DNA of 64,000 nt from Zhongshania sp. R06B22 (GCF_040892595.1 NZ_JBFRYB010000001.1:2170001-2234000), one strand, 5' to 3'. Shown: positions 32,944 to 42,664, counted from the stretch's first letter. Made by a program: numbers and translations. Notes: a model not told the origin generated them from the sequence alone.

Positions 32944-35763
32944 CTAGCTACGCGGATCGTTCGCTGCTCGCGGCATCTGCGGACGGTTTGGATCCGGCTG
33001 GGCCACAACACTGGCGTCTAGCGCCGGTGGCATTGGCTTGGCGGTGTTGATCTGTATATTTTTAACCGGCTGCGGTGCGATGCGTGGATCATTTACTGCA
33101 CGTCCAAGTGGCTTTGCTTGCTCCACAGTGGGGGCTGCAACTGGCTCCGCTGTTTTCGCTGGGGCAGGCTTTATCGCTGGAGCTGCTTCTGGCACTTCAA
33201 TTGCCGCTTCTTTAGCTTTCGTCTCAACAGCTGCGGGCACGGCTTCTTCTGATACCGGGGTTTGCTGCTCCTCTGTTACAGGGGATTTAGCTACGCTATC
33301 GTTGATAGCTTCGATGGGCGCAGTAACTCCTTCTGGGGCTGCTGCGTTCTCGATGTGGGCGGCTTCACTTATGTCAGCCTTGGCTGGCGACGCTACCGTT
33401 TCTTCTCGCGGAGTCGCAGTCAGATCAGTCTGTGGTGTTTTTGTTTCTACCACTGCTTCTGGGGCCTTGGTTTCAGGTGCTGCTGTTTCCGGTGCGATAG
33501 CATCAGATTTGCTTTCGGTGACTTGTTTAGGCTCTGCATTGCTAGCGCTTGTTTCGCTATTGTCGCGATTCCGGTTGCGGTTGCCTGAACGAGAAGGCCT
33601 GTTATTCCCTTGCTCGGCTTTGATTGGCGCTTCAGCTCCATTGCTAGCTACTTGCTCAGCAGGATTACTTGCTTCTGCGCTAGCCGTATCTTCTTCAGTA
33701 ACTGGCGCAGGAGTCCGTTTGCGCTCTTGAGAATTGCGCGGTTTACGGTTGCCTGGGCGACGCTTAGGTCTATTGCTGGTTTCGTTGCTGGTGCTCTGCT
33801 CAGGGCTAGTTGCATTAGCTTCTATTTCTACTGCCGCTTCAGGTTTCGCAGTGGAATCTGATTTATTCGCACGATTGTCTGTCACGCGATTGTCTTCACG
33901 TGGCCCACGTTGATCGGGGTTGCGACGGTTTCTGCCGCCGCGGTTGTTATTGCGATTGCCTGAGCGATTATTGCTGTTGCGAGTATTGTTGCTGCGTGGC
34001 CGGGGTGCTGGAGTAGGCTCTGGTTCCGGCTCTGGTTCCGCGGTCTTAAATAAGTCGCTAAAGGCCTTGCCCAATTTACTAAAGAAGCTTTCGCCGCTTT
34101 CAACTGGCTTGGCGTTAGTCTCTACTTTTACGTTGCTGGTTTCGGTGGCAACGGGAGCTTTAGGTGCCAGAGTACGAACGACGGCGGCAGGTACTGGGTT
34201 GCTGGTAGCAACTTCGTCCAACGCCTCAGCCTGGGCTTCAAGGTCAGAGACTATTTTATAGCTAATCTCACTTTCGTCGCCAATGTCACTTTCACGCAAG
34301 CGCATAACTTCAAAGTGCGGTGTGTCTAGTGCTGGTGTTGGAATAACGACAACGCGCACGCCGCTGCGTTGTTCAACGTCATAAATCGCGGTGCGCTTCT
34401 CGTTTAATAGGTAAGAGGCGACATTTACCGGCACAATTACCCGAATTTCAGCGCTCTTCTCTTTGTTGGCCTCTTCTTCGACCAGGCGCAAAATGGAGAG
34501 GGCTAGTGAGTTAGTGTCGCGGATAGTGCCTTGACCGCTGCAGCGCGGACAGACCTTGGCGCTGGTTTCGCCAAGGGATGGGCGTAAACGTTGGCGAGAC
34601 ATTTCTAGCAAACCAAAGCGCGAGATGCGGCCAATCTGGATGCGGGCGCGGTCTGGTTCCATGGCATCGCGTACGCGATTTTCTACTTCACGTTGGTTTT
34701 TTGCCGCCAGCATGTCAATAAAATCGACAACAATCAGGCCGCCAATATCGCGCAGACGCAGCTGGCGAGCGATTTCGTCAGCTGCTTCAAGATTGGTCTG
34801 CAGAGCGGTTTCTTCTATATCGCCGCCTTTGGTTGCGCGGGCAGAGTTAATGTCGATAGAAACCAAGGCTTCAGTTGGGTCGATAACGATTGAACCGCCC
34901 GAGGGCAATTGCACTTCGCGCTGAAAGGCAGACTCGATCTGGCTTTCAATTTGGTAGCGGTTGAAAAGGGGAACTTGATCTTTATACAGCCGAATCTTGT
35001 TTTTGAAGTGCGGCATAACCTGCTCAACAAAATGCATTGCTTCGTTGTAGGATTCTTCCTCATCAATGAGAACTTGGTCGATATCATCGCGCAAATAGTC
35101 TCGGATAGCGCGGATAATGACGTTGCTTTCCTGCAAGATCAGGATAGGTGCTTTGCGCTCTTCAGAGGCTTGTTTGATGGCGGACCAGAGGTGCAGAAGG
35201 TAGTCTAAATCCCACTGCAGCTCTTCGGAGCTACGGCCAACACCGGCGGTGCGAACAATCACGCCCATAGTGTCGGGTATGTTTATTGAGCTTAAGGCGT
35301 CACGTAATTCCGTGCGTTCGTCACCTTCGATGCGACGAGAGATACCACCCGCGCGCGGATTGTTTGGCATTAGCACCATGTACCGGCCTGCAAGGCTGAT
35401 AAAGGTGGTTAATGCCGCGCCTTTATTGCCACGCTCTTCCTTTTCGACCTGGACAATGACTTGAGTGCCTTCTTTGACAAGATCTTTGATCTTGGCACGG
35501 CCGCCGCTGACATCGGAAGGGTTGCGGTAGAAGTATTCTTTAGAAATCTCTTTGAGGGGGAGGAAGCCGTGACGCTCGGCGCCAAAATCAACGAAGGCGG
35601 CTTCTAAGCTAGGTTCTACGCGGGTAATTGTGCCCTTATAGACGTTGGCTTTCTTCTGTACGCGTGTACGATTTTCTATGTCCAGATCAAATAAGCGTTG
35701 GCCGTCAACGAGGGCAACGCGCAACTCTTCTGGTTGAGTCGCGTTAATAAGCATTCTTTTCAT
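32944..35763 (-). CDS. rne: Ribonuclease E
   Basis: 939 residues. The catalytic half is complete: S1 domain from residue ~38, 5'-sensor region, DNase I-like domain with metal-binding D304 (SIDINS) and D347 (VVDFIDM), and the zinc-link CPRC at 405-408. From ~520 on the protein is low-complexity and rich in Arg, Asn, Pro, Ala and Glu: an Arg/Asn-rich RNA-binding segment near 590-640, then acidic/Pro-Ala spacer, then two NDPR motifs (891-894 and 935-938). This tail would scaffold the degradosome. The gene has a long upstream region and a small hairpin just before its ATG. Confidence 0.97.
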   Translation of the reverse strand: MKRMLINATQPEELRVALVDGQRLFDLDIENRTRVQKKANVYKGTITRVEPSLEAAFVDFGAERHGFLPLKEISKEYFYRNPSDVSGGRAKIKDLVKEGTQVIVQVEKEERGNKGAALTTFISLAGRYMVLMPNNPRAGGISRRIEGDERTELRDALSSINIPDTMGVIVRTAGVGRSSEELQWDLDYLLHLWSAIKQASEERKAPILILQESNVIIRAIRDYLRDDIDQVLIDEEESYNEAMHFVEQVMPHFKNKIRLYKDQVPLFNRYQIESQIESAFQREVQLPSGGSIVIDPTEALVSIDINSARATKGGDIEETALQTNLEAADEIARQLRLRDIGGLIVVDFIDMLAAKNQREVENRVRDAMEPDRARIQIGRISRFGLLEMSRQRLRPSLGETSAKVCPRCSGQGTIRDTNSLALSILRLVEEEANKEKSAEIRVIVPVNVASYLLNEKRTAIYDVEQRSGVRVVVIPTPALDTPHFEVMRLRESDIGDESEISYKIVSDLEAQAEALDEVATSNPVPAAVVRTLAPKAPVATETSNVKVETNAKPVESGESFFSKLGKAFSDLFKTAEPEPEPEPTPAPRPRSNNTRNSNNRSGNRNNNRGGRNRRNPDQRGPREDNRVTDNRANKSDSTAKPEAAVEIEANATSPEQSTSNETSNRPKRRPGNRKPRNSQERKRTPAPVTEEDTASAEASNPAEQVASNGAEAPIKAEQGNNRPSRSGNRNRNRDNSETSASNAEPKQVTESKSDAIAPETAAPETKAPEAVVETKTPQTDLTATPREETVASPAKADISEAAHIENAAAPEGVTAPIEAINDSVAKSPVTEEQQTPVSEEAVPAAVETKAKEAAIEVPEAAPAIKPAPAKTAEPVAAPTVEQAKPLGRAVNDPRIAPQPVKNIQINTAKPMPPALDASVVAQPDPNRPQMPRAANDPRS

Positions 35764-36298
35764 GAGCTAAAAATCCCAAAAGCCGGGATTTGTCGCGCCA
35801 CTCGTGCGATCGAGCATCTTTAAGCGGTCTGATGTACGCTGCAGTACCTTGTGGGCTTAGCAGTATTTTATGCTGCGCTGCACGGATACATCATTGTGGC
35901 CTGTAACCTGGCCGTTATGTTCCAGTTCGCTAGGGTTGGTGTTTTTACAGCCCCGCGCTGGGCGTCTTTCATCTATTACTGTTGGGCGCTTAATTCACTG
36001 CGCCAGTATTGGTAACGTTCTTTACGTCGCTTTCTCAGAGTTCTTTCACAGCCGTGGTGTAAACAAATATCGGCAGTACTGTTAATTAATGTACCGACAC
36101 TGCGTTAGAATGCCGCCGGTACACTGCTGTTCACTGATGGAAACAAGGCTATGCGTGAAATCCGCAGCCTTTACCTTAGTAGATGGCCAGCGGTCTTCCC
36201 TCACGTCACAGCCATGCTGTGGCGGGAACCGGACCCGGTAACTACCGGGCGACTATATCAGTATTCAATAACTAACTCAATGAGTTACGGGAGTGTAA
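35764..36298. other. 535-bp divergent intergenic region, rne leader and rluC leader
   Basis: No gene supported here; short ORFs lack ribosome sites and family sequence. On the minus strand, directly before the rne ATG, AAATCCC/GGGATTT (plus coordinates ~35771-35791) forms a small hairpin followed by T. On the plus strand a possible rluC promoter has TAGAAT at 36106-36111 with a poor -35 (TTAATT 36082-36087), giving a ~180-nt leader that contains CCCGGT/ACCGGG and TAACTCA/TGAGTTA inverted repeats, the latter next to the rluC ribosome site. Confidence 0.5.
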
Positions 36299-37252
36299 GT
36301 GAGTTCAGAAACTGTCATCAACCCAACGGTGCGCTTGGTGACTGTCGAAGCTGATTATGCCGGGCAGCGAATCGATAATTTCTTAATGCGCGAGTTAAAA
36401 GGTGTCCCTAAGTCGCGGATTTATAACCTTTTGCGTCGCGGTGAGGTCAGGCTCAACAAGTCTAGAGTTAAGCCTGATCAAAAATTGGCCTTTGGTGATG
36501 TGGTGCGTGTTCCACCGGTAAGGGTGGCCGTCAGGGAGGGGGTGGTAGTTCCCGGTGGCTTGGATTCAAGTCTGCGATCCGCCATTCTTTATGAGGATGA
36601 TGGCTTATTAATCATTAATAAGCCATCTGGTTTGGCGGTTCACGGTGGTAGCGGTATTTCCCTTGGCTTAATCGAAGCCCTGCGGCAAATGTATCCTGAA
36701 CAGCGACGGTTGGAGTTGGTTCATCGCCTGGATCGCGATACCTCTGGCTGCGTGATGGTGGCCAAGAAGCGCAGCGTGTTAAAACAGCTCCATGAGCTAT
36801 TAAAGGCGCGCAAGGGTGTCGATAAACGCTATTTAGCTTTGGTTGGCGGTAAGTGGCCGGTGAGAAAGCAGCAAGTGAACGCGCCACTGCAAAAAAATGT
36901 CCTCAACTCCGGTGAAAGAATGGTGCGTGTTGAGCTGGAGGGTAAAAAGTCGCTTACCGAATTTACATTGATAAAGCGGGTGGCCGGTGCGAGCTTAATT
37001 GAGGCTCGGCCAGTCTCCGGTAGAACTCATCAGATTAGGGTTCACTGCCAATATGCTGGCTATCCAATACTCGGTGACGACAAATACGGCGACGACGCGG
37101 CAAATGCTAATTTCAAGAGCTTGGGCTTAAAGCGACTCTTTCTCCATGCTCACTCCCTGTCGTTTATATTGGATGGTCGGCGTATTAATGTGACGGCACC
37201 GCTGCCAAAGGATCTAGAAAGCGTCTTAGATATTGCTGGTAGTGAACTGTAA
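36299..37252 (+). CDS. rluC: 23S rRNA pseudouridine synthase RluC
   Basis: 317 residues. Isomerises U955, U2504 and U2580 of 23S rRNA in E. coli. N-terminal S4 domain (AGQRIDNFLMRELKGVPKSRIYNLLRRGEVRLNKSRV) and the RluA-type catalytic motif LVHRLDRDTSG with the active Asp, then RPVSGRTHQIRVH. GTG 36299 with GGGAG 5 bp upstream. The next gene begins in the stop codon (TAATG). Confidence 0.95.
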   Translation: MSSETVINPTVRLVTVEADYAGQRIDNFLMRELKGVPKSRIYNLLRRGEVRLNKSRVKPDQKLAFGDVVRVPPVRVAVREGVVVPGGLDSSLRSAILYEDDGLLIINKPSGLAVHGGSGISLGLIEALRQMYPEQRRLELVHRLDRDTSGCVMVAKKRSVLKQLHELLKARKGVDKRYLALVGGKWPVRKQQVNAPLQKNVLNSGERMVRVELEGKKSLTEFTLIKRVAGASLIEARPVSGRTHQIRVHCQYAGYPILGDDKYGDDAANANFKSLGLKRLFLHAHSLSFILDGRRINVTAPLPKDLESVLDIAGSEL

Positions 37253-37914
37253 TGCTTGTAATTTTTGATTGGGACGGCACTATTATAGACTCCAGCGACA
37301 AGATCGTTACCTGCATGCAGCAGGGGGCGAAGAACTTCGGTATCGAAGCGCGTGATGCGGAGGAGATCCGCAATATTATTGGTCTAGAGCTAAGTCTGGC
37401 GATTGCGCATTTGTACCCAGAGCTTAATAAGCTGGCGGTTGAAGAGATGCGCGCGTGCTATGTCCAGTGCTTTATCGAGGCGGATAGGCAGCCGTGCCAA
37501 TTATTTTCAGGGGTAGAGGCAACCCTTTATGCGCTAAAGAGTGCGGGGCATGATTTGTGCGTGGCAACCGGTAAAAGTCGTAGAGGACTGGATCGAGTGT
37601 TTGCAGGTCTGGGAATCAGCGCGCTGTTCAGTGGGAGCCGCTGCGCTGATGAAACCGCCTCGAAACCGGATCCGCTGATGCTGCAACAGTTGTGTCGCGA
37701 GCGCGGGATAAATCCCAGTGATGCGGTCATGGTGGGGGATACGGAGTACGACTTAGAAATGGCGAGTCGAATCGCCATGCCTTGCATTGGTGTTTCTTAT
37801 GGTGTTCACAGCGTGGAGCGATTAATGCGCTGGAAGCCGCTGTCGGTAGTGGATGAGTTTTCGATGTTGCTGCCCGTGCTTGAGTTGCACCAGCGGCCGC
37901 GGCTAGATCACTGA
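37252..37914 (+). CDS. HAD-superfamily phosphatase (Gph-like)
   Basis: 220 residues. HAD motif I DWDGTIIDS with the nucleophilic Asp, motif II VATGKS, motif III KPDPLML, motif IV MVGDTEYDLEMA. The helical cap places it with phosphoglycolate-type phosphatases; substrate not known. It overlaps rluC by 1 bp, and its last 12 bp overlap the 3' end of maf on the opposite strand. In pseudomonads the homologue also follows rluC. Confidence 0.88.
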   Translation: MLVIFDWDGTIIDSSDKIVTCMQQGAKNFGIEARDAEEIRNIIGLELSLAIAHLYPELNKLAVEEMRACYVQCFIEADRQPCQLFSGVEATLYALKSAGHDLCVATGKSRRGLDRVFAGLGISALFSGSRCADETASKPDPLMLQQLCRERGINPSDAVMVGDTEYDLEMASRIAMPCIGVSYGVHSVERLMRWKPLSVVDEFSMLLPVLELHQRPRLDH

Positions 37915-38502
37915 TAGACCTTCGTTGCGTAAAAACTCACATAGTTTTATCAAAGGTAGGCCAATCAGTGAATTTGGGTCTTCGCTGCGTATGCGTTTGA
38001 ATAGGCTAATGCCCAAGCCTTCCATTTTAAAGCTGCCTGCGCAGTCAAAGGCTGGCTCCTTCGTTATATAGGTGCTGATTTCTTGGGAGCTTAGCGCGCG
38101 AAATTCTACTAGCACGCGCTCTGTGTAGATTTGTAGTTTATTATTTGTAGTGTTTAGAACGCACAGCCCAGTATGAAAGATCACTTCCCGGCCGGAGCAC
38201 AGTGTTAATTGTTGCTTTGCCGTTTCCGCGTTACCTGGCTTGCCAAGGATGGCGCCGTCGACGTCACACACTTGGTCACCCGCGATAATAATCGAAGCAT
38301 GGTGAGCTTTCGCCACCGCGCGGGCTTTCTCTGCGCTCAATCGACTTGCCAGGGCCTCGGCGGGTTCGAGTGGCTTTGGTGTTTCATCAATGTCTGGCGC
38401 TATACATAGCGGATGCAAGCCTATCTGATTAAGTAGCTGTAATCGGTATTTAGAGCTTGAGGCTAATATGAGGGTGTTAGCTGATTGGTCGCTGGGCGCC
38501 AT
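37903..38502 (-). CDS. maf: Maf-like nucleotide pyrophosphatase (YceF)
   Basis: 199 residues from ATG 38502, which has AGGA 9 bp upstream; the frame extends to 38661 without family sequence. LILASSSKYRLQLLNQIG, the SxxR motif of Maf, DIDETP, ASRLSAEKARAVA and IAGDQVCDVDG are present. YceF-type enzymes hydrolyse m7GTP. The gene is oppositely oriented to its neighbours, with convergent overlap with the HAD gene and a divergent start relative to yceD. Confidence 0.92.
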   Translation of the reverse strand: MAPSDQSANTLILASSSKYRLQLLNQIGLHPLCIAPDIDETPKPLEPAEALASRLSAEKARAVAKAHHASIIIAGDQVCDVDGAILGKPGNAETAKQQLTLCSGREVIFHTGLCVLNTTNNKLQIYTERVLVEFRALSSQEISTYITKEPAFDCAGSFKMEGLGISLFKRIRSEDPNSLIGLPLIKLCEFLRNEGLSVI

Positions 38503-38654
38503 TTCCTTAATTCCTGTATTACTGGCTTGCATGTTTAGAATTGGTTTTGCGCGGTGTTGCCGTTTCTTGCGATATTGCCCCGTGGTATTTTGGGGCAAAC
38601 ACAAGGTGTAGTGCTTTTTGTCCCTAAGCCCCCAATAATACGGGTGTTTTTGCT

Positions 38655-38683
38655 TTGACAATAGTCTGCGAAGTCCCTATGAT
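38655..38683 (+). promoter_or_regulatory. Sigma-70 promoter of the yceD-rpmF-plsX operon
   Basis: Perfect TTGACA at 38655-38660, 17-bp spacer, TATGAT at 38678-38683. The usual start position (38690-38692) falls 1-3 nt before the yceD ATG at 38693. Confidence 0.82.
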
Positions 38684-38692
38684 TGCGCGCCT

Positions 38693-39214
38693 ATGCAAAG
38701 ACAGCCCCTGCCCAAGTTTGTAGATGCTCGTAAATTTGTTGTTTCAGGTATGGAGATTCATGCCTATCGACAAGTTGAGGGACTCGATCGTTTCGTTGCC
38801 GGCCTCGCCAATAGCCGCGGCTCGGTAGATGTCGATTTACGTTTTTTTAGAGATGAGCAGGGGTTTAAGTGTATACAGGGTAACGCGGTTGCGCAGGTTG
38901 AAGTTCTTTGTCAGCGCTGTTTAAACCCGATGCCTATATGCATTGAAGCTGAATTTAATTTAGCTATCGTGTGGACGGATGAGCAGGCCAAGGCGTTGCC
39001 AAAGTCATTAGACCCTTTGATTTTGGAGGAAGAAAGTCTAGTGCTTGCTGATTTGCTGCAAGAAGAGCTAATCATAAATACTCCCTTCGTTAGTTTTCAC
39101 AGCGAAGAGTGTCGTGATTTTGTACCTGAGCCGGAGCCGGTTGAGGTCGTTCGCGACGTAGAGGAAGGTGGTAAGCCGTTTGCTATTTTGGGGCAACTAA
39201 AGCCCCGCGATTAA
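38693..39214 (+). CDS. yceD: YceD / DUF177 family, large-subunit rRNA accumulation protein
   Basis: 173 residues. The cysteine pair LCQRCLNPM, the TDEQAKALPKSLDPL stretch and the C-terminal KPFAILGQLK match YceD, which is needed for normal 23S rRNA levels in plants and E. coli. The N-terminus MQRQPLPKFVDARK aligns with E. coli MQKVKLPLTLDP, supporting ATG 38693. There is no room for a ribosome site between the promoter and this ATG. Followed by rpmF, the almost universal neighbour. Confidence 0.92.
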   Translation: MQRQPLPKFVDARKFVVSGMEIHAYRQVEGLDRFVAGLANSRGSVDVDLRFFRDEQGFKCIQGNAVAQVEVLCQRCLNPMPICIEAEFNLAIVWTDEQAKALPKSLDPLILEEESLVLADLLQEELIINTPFVSFHSEECRDFVPEPEPVEVVRDVEEGGKPFAILGQLKPRD

Positions 39215-39240
39215 TCTTAAGTACGAGGAATTTTTAGGCC

Positions 39241-39420
39241 ATGGCTGTTCAAAAAAGTAAAGTCACCCGTTCACGTCGCGGTCAGCGTCGTTCACATGAT
39301 TCATTGACTGGCGCAACGCTATCTGTTGATCAAACTAGCGGTGAGAAGCACCTGCGCCACAATGTTACTGCGGATGGTTTCTTTCGCGGTCGCAAAGTTG
39401 TTGCCGGTAAAGACGACTAA
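39241..39420 (+). CDS. rpmF: 50S ribosomal protein L32
   Basis: 59 residues: [20 protein letters not shown] at the start, then [34 protein letters not shown]. The N-terminus is the L32 signature; this version has no zinc cysteines (C- form). AGGA precedes the ATG by about 10 bp. Between yceD and plsX. Confidence 0.97.
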   Translation: MAVQKSKVTRSRRGQRRSHDSLTGATLSVDQTSGEKHLRHNVTADGFFRGRKVVAGKDD

Positions 39421-39428
39421 GTATTTGC

Positions 39429-40439
39429 GTGGCATCGCTGCGATTAGCCGTTGATGCAATGAGCGGAGACCTCGGTCTTCGCTCATCTATTTCTGCCTCC
39501 TTAAATGCGCTGAACCAGAATTCAGCTCTTCATATATCTTTGGTTGGTGATGAGCCTGCCATTCGTCTTGCGCTCGCCGAAAAAACCTACGACGCTACTC
39601 GCTTGCAAATTTGTCATAGCCCCGACGTTGTGGCAATGGACGATATTCCGTCTAAAACTCTTAGATATAAGAAAAACTCCTCGATGTACCGCGCCCTTGA
39701 GCTATTGCGTGACGGCGACGTTGCGGCGGTTGTGAGTGCTGGCAATACCGGCGCTTTAGTCGCAATGAGTTGTATTATATTAAAACGTCTACCGGGCGTT
39801 AGTCGCCCAGCTATTTGTGCTCCGGTCCCCGCTCGTAATGGCTATACCTTTATGTTGGATCTCGGCGCTAATATTACTTGCGACGCCGAACAGCTTTATC
39901 AATTTGCGCTTATGGGGTCGGCTTTGTCTAAGGCCTTAGACGGTCATAAAGCGCCACGTCTGGCCTTGTTAAACGTCGGTGCTGAGTTGATGAAAGGTAC
40001 GTCGCTTGTTAAAGAAGCCGCCGAGCTGATTTCTGCTGATTCACGGTTGAATTATGTTGGCTTCGCCGAGGGCAACGATATTTTTTCAGACCAGATTGAC
40101 GTCATGGTTTGTGATGGCTTTGTCGGTAACGTCGCGCTTAAGGTCTGTGAAGGCACGGCTAATTTTATTCGCGATCAGTTAAAAGCCAGATTCAAACAAA
40201 GCCTATATGGCAAATTGACAGGGCTGCTGGTGAAGCCGGTATTAAGTGGCTTTCAGCAAGATATAAATCCGGAGCGTTATAACGGCGCGGTCTTATTAGG
40301 ATTGAATGGCGTTGTTATAAAAAGTCATGGCGGCTCTGGTGTTGAGAGTTTTGAGTCGGCAATTCATCAAGCCGCGAGAGCCGTTCGCAGTGAGTTAACA
40401 CAATTAATTGCAGCTCAAATAAATACCACGGAATCATAA
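39429..40439 (+). CDS. plsX: Phosphate acyltransferase PlsX
   Basis: 336 residues. Converts acyl-ACP to acyl-phosphate for glycerolipid synthesis. LAVDAMSGDLG at the start, VSAGNTGALVA, LDLGANITCDAEQL, VCDGFVGNVALK and LLGLNGVVIKSHGGS are family blocks. GTG 39429 lies 8 bp after rpmF with no strong ribosome site, so re-initiation after rpmF is likely. fabH, which follows plsX in enterics, is absent. Confidence 0.96.
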   Translation: MASLRLAVDAMSGDLGLRSSISASLNALNQNSALHISLVGDEPAIRLALAEKTYDATRLQICHSPDVVAMDDIPSKTLRYKKNSSMYRALELLRDGDVAAVVSAGNTGALVAMSCIILKRLPGVSRPAICAPVPARNGYTFMLDLGANITCDAEQLYQFALMGSALSKALDGHKAPRLALLNVGAELMKGTSLVKEAAELISADSRLNYVGFAEGNDIFSDQIDVMVCDGFVGNVALKVCEGTANFIRDQLKARFKQSLYGKLTGLLVKPVLSGFQQDINPERYNGAVLLGLNGVVIKSHGGSGVESFESAIHQAARAVRSELTQLIAAQINTTES

Positions 40440-40467
40440 AAACTCGATATTAATAAAGGAATAGCTA

Positions 40468-41412
40468 ATGGATACTCAGCAACTTGCACTGGTTTTCCCC
40501 GGCCAGGGTTCTCAGAAAGTCGGTATGCTGGCCGAACTTGGTGAGTCATTTAGTATTGTTAAAAACACATTCGCCGAAGCATCTGACGCCCTTGGTTATG
40601 ATATGTGGGATTTGGTGCAGAACGGTGAGCAAGCTCAGCTCAATCTCACTGAAACGACCCAGCCCGTATTGTTGACTGCAAGTGTGGCGGTCTGGCGTTT
40701 ATGGGGTGAGCAGGGTGGTTTAAGGCCATCACTATTAGCGGGTCATAGCCTAGGTGAGTTTTCAGCCTTAGTGTGCGCCGGCGCTATCGAATTTGCTGAT
40801 GCAGTGCGTTTAGTGCGCTCGCGCGGCCAATATATGCAAACAGCGGTGCCTGTTGGTGAGGGCGCGATGGCTGCGGTGCTGGGTTTGGATGACGCGCAAA
40901 TTGTACAGATTTGTGCAGAGGCGGCGGCAGGCACTGGGGTGGTAGAGGCGGTAAATTTTAACTCGCCTGGGCAGGTTGTTATCGCTGGTCAAGTTGCCGC
41001 CGTGGACAAGGCCATTGAGCTATTAAAAGCGGCGGGTGCGAAACGCGCCATGCCCTTACCCGTGAGCGCACCTTTCCATACCTCATTGATGCGTCCAGCA
41101 GGTGAGAAGTTAGCTTTGGCATTGGCTGATATTACTGTGCGGCAACCAAGTATTCCGGTGGTTCACAATGTCCACGGCAAAACAGAATCAGATCCTGGCG
41201 CAATTAAAGCGCTATTAGTTGAGCAGATTTACAGTGCGGTTAAATGGGTAGATTGCGTTGAGACCATGGTCTCGGCAGGGATTAACACCACGATTGAGTG
41301 CGGCCCAGGAAAAGTTCTCAGTGGTTTGAATAAGCGCATTAATAAATCACTAAATGGCCTCAATATTGAATCGCCGGCGAGTTTAGCCGCGGCCTTGGAT
41401 TTCATACGCTAA
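40468..41412 (+). CDS. fabD: Malonyl-CoA:ACP transacylase
   Basis: 314 residues. Loads malonyl groups onto acyl carrier protein. FPGQGSQKVGM near the start, nucleophile S94 in AGHSLGEFSALV, the arginine in RLVRSRGQYMQ, and the catalytic His in VSAPFHTSLM. AAAGGAA precedes the ATG. Confidence 0.97.
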   Translation: MDTQQLALVFPGQGSQKVGMLAELGESFSIVKNTFAEASDALGYDMWDLVQNGEQAQLNLTETTQPVLLTASVAVWRLWGEQGGLRPSLLAGHSLGEFSALVCAGAIEFADAVRLVRSRGQYMQTAVPVGEGAMAAVLGLDDAQIVQICAEAAAGTGVVEAVNFNSPGQVVIAGQVAAVDKAIELLKAAGAKRAMPLPVSAPFHTSLMRPAGEKLALALADITVRQPSIPVVHNVHGKTESDPGAIKALLVEQIYSAVKWVDCVETMVSAGINTTIECGPGKVLSGLNKRINKSLNGLNIESPASLAAALDFIR

Positions 41413-41452
41413 TTTATTTGTTTGGCGAAGTAGATTAATAAGGAGTTTTATT

Positions 41453-42190
41453 ATGACTGCAAAAATTGCATTAGTTACTGGCGCTAGCCGCGGGATAGGG
41501 CAGGCCATCGCTATAGCCGTTGGGGAATTGGGCTATCTGGTTGTTGGTACGGCGACATCACAAGCGGGTGCGGATGCCATCACTGCACATTTCAGTGAGG
41601 CCGGTGTCGAGGGTGTCGGCATGATGCTCAATGTGTCAGATACCGCCTCAGTAGATGCTGTGGTTAAATCTATTAATGAGCAGTTTGGGGCGCCGTCGGT
41701 ATTGATTAACAATGCCGGTATTACTAAAGATAATATTATGCTTCGCATGAAAGAGGAGGAGTGGTACGACGTTATCGATACCAATCTGAACTCACTCTAT
41801 CGTTTAAGTAAAGCCTGCTTGCGCGGTATGACTAAAGCGCGCTGGGGTCGTATCGTTAATGTCAGCTCTGTCGTAGGAGCGATGGGGAATGCGGGGCAAA
41901 CTAACTACGCTGCCTCAAAAGCGGGTATGGATGGATTTACGCGTGCTTTGGCGCGCGAAATTGGATCACGGGCAATCACCGTGAATGGTGTCGCGCCCGG
42001 TTTTATTGATACCGATATGACCAAGAAATTGGGTGATGAGCAGCGCAATGCGCTAAAAGCACAGATTCCATTGCAGCGTCTCGGCAGTCCAGAAGAAATT
42101 GCCGCGGTTGTCGCATTTTTAGTTAGCGACGCTGCAGCCTACGTTACCGGCGAGACTATCCATGTTAACGGCGGCATGTATATGGCGTAA
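41453..42190 (+). CDS. fabG: 3-oxoacyl-[ACP] reductase
   Basis: 245 residues, short-chain dehydrogenase. NADP-binding TGASRGIGQAIA, NNAGITKDNIMLRM, catalytic Ser in NVSSV (~139), Y152 and K156 in YAASKAG. AAGGAG precedes the ATG. Performs the first reduction of each elongation cycle. Confidence 0.97.
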   Translation: MTAKIALVTGASRGIGQAIAIAVGELGYLVVGTATSQAGADAITAHFSEAGVEGVGMMLNVSDTASVDAVVKSINEQFGAPSVLINNAGITKDNIMLRMKEEEWYDVIDTNLNSLYRLSKACLRGMTKARWGRIVNVSSVVGAMGNAGQTNYAASKAGMDGFTRALAREIGSRAITVNGVAPGFIDTDMTKKLGDEQRNALKAQIPLQRLGSPEEIAAVVAFLVSDAAAYVTGETIHVNGGMYMA

Positions 42191-42246
42191 ACATATGTTT
42201 CGGAAGGAATTACTCTTCTTAAGCGTGAATTTTTCATATTTTTCTA

Positions 42247-42275
42247 TGCACAAGCGGTGTCAGTCGCGGTAGAAT
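42247..42275 (+). promoter_or_regulatory. Probable promoter of acpP
   Basis: TGCACA at 42247-42252 (4 of 6 to TTGACA), 17-bp spacer, TAGAAT at 42270-42275, in the 211-bp gap between fabG and acpP. Gives a leader of about 120 nt. Confidence 0.5.
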
Positions 42276-42401
42276 GTGCGCATAAGTGCTGGCAGTATGA
42301 AACACGGTTTCGGCGGCTGCGCTTTTGTACGGGGTTTTGTCCCTTGGCAAAATATAAAGCAGGCCCAAAATTTTAATTTTAATTAGGAGTCACCAACGAC
42401 C

Positions 42402-42638
42402 ATGAGTAGCATTGAAGAGCGCGTCAAAAAGATTGTTGCAGAGCAACTTGGTGTTAAAGAAGAAGATGTGTCAGAGTCTGCATCATTCGTAGAAGACCTG
42501 GGCGCGGATTCTCTGGATACTGTTGAACTGGTAATGGCACTTGAAGAGGAATTTGAGACTGAGATTCCTGATGAAGAAGCTGAAAAAATCACTACTGTTC
42601 GTTTAGCTATTGATTACATCAAAGAAAACCTACAGTAA
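42402..42638 (+). CDS. acpP: Acyl carrier protein
   Basis: 78 residues, very acidic. The phosphopantetheine site is S37 in [18 protein letters not shown]. The protein is the carrier for all intermediates made by the surrounding fab genes. AGGAG lies 11 bp before the ATG. A terminator-like hairpin follows, so acpP can be made in excess of fabF. Confidence 0.98.
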   Translation: MSSIEERVKKIVAEQLGVKEEDVSESASFVEDLGADSLDTVELVMALEEEFETEIPDEEAEKITTVRLAIDYIKENLQ

Positions 42639-42664
42639 GCAGTGAAGTAACGGCCTAGCCGTTT

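Noticed and set aside
33038..33730. 230-codon plus-strand ORF opposite the rne tail, with a lipoprotein-like LTGCG start
   Set aside because: It is antisense to the Pro/Ala/Glu-rich region of rne, whose codon bias creates long open frames on the other strand; composition is Ala/Ser/Gly/Val-rich and there is no ribosome site.
36151..36354. 67-codon ORF in the rluC leader
   Set aside because: Overlaps the rluC start in another frame, no ribosome site, no family sequence.
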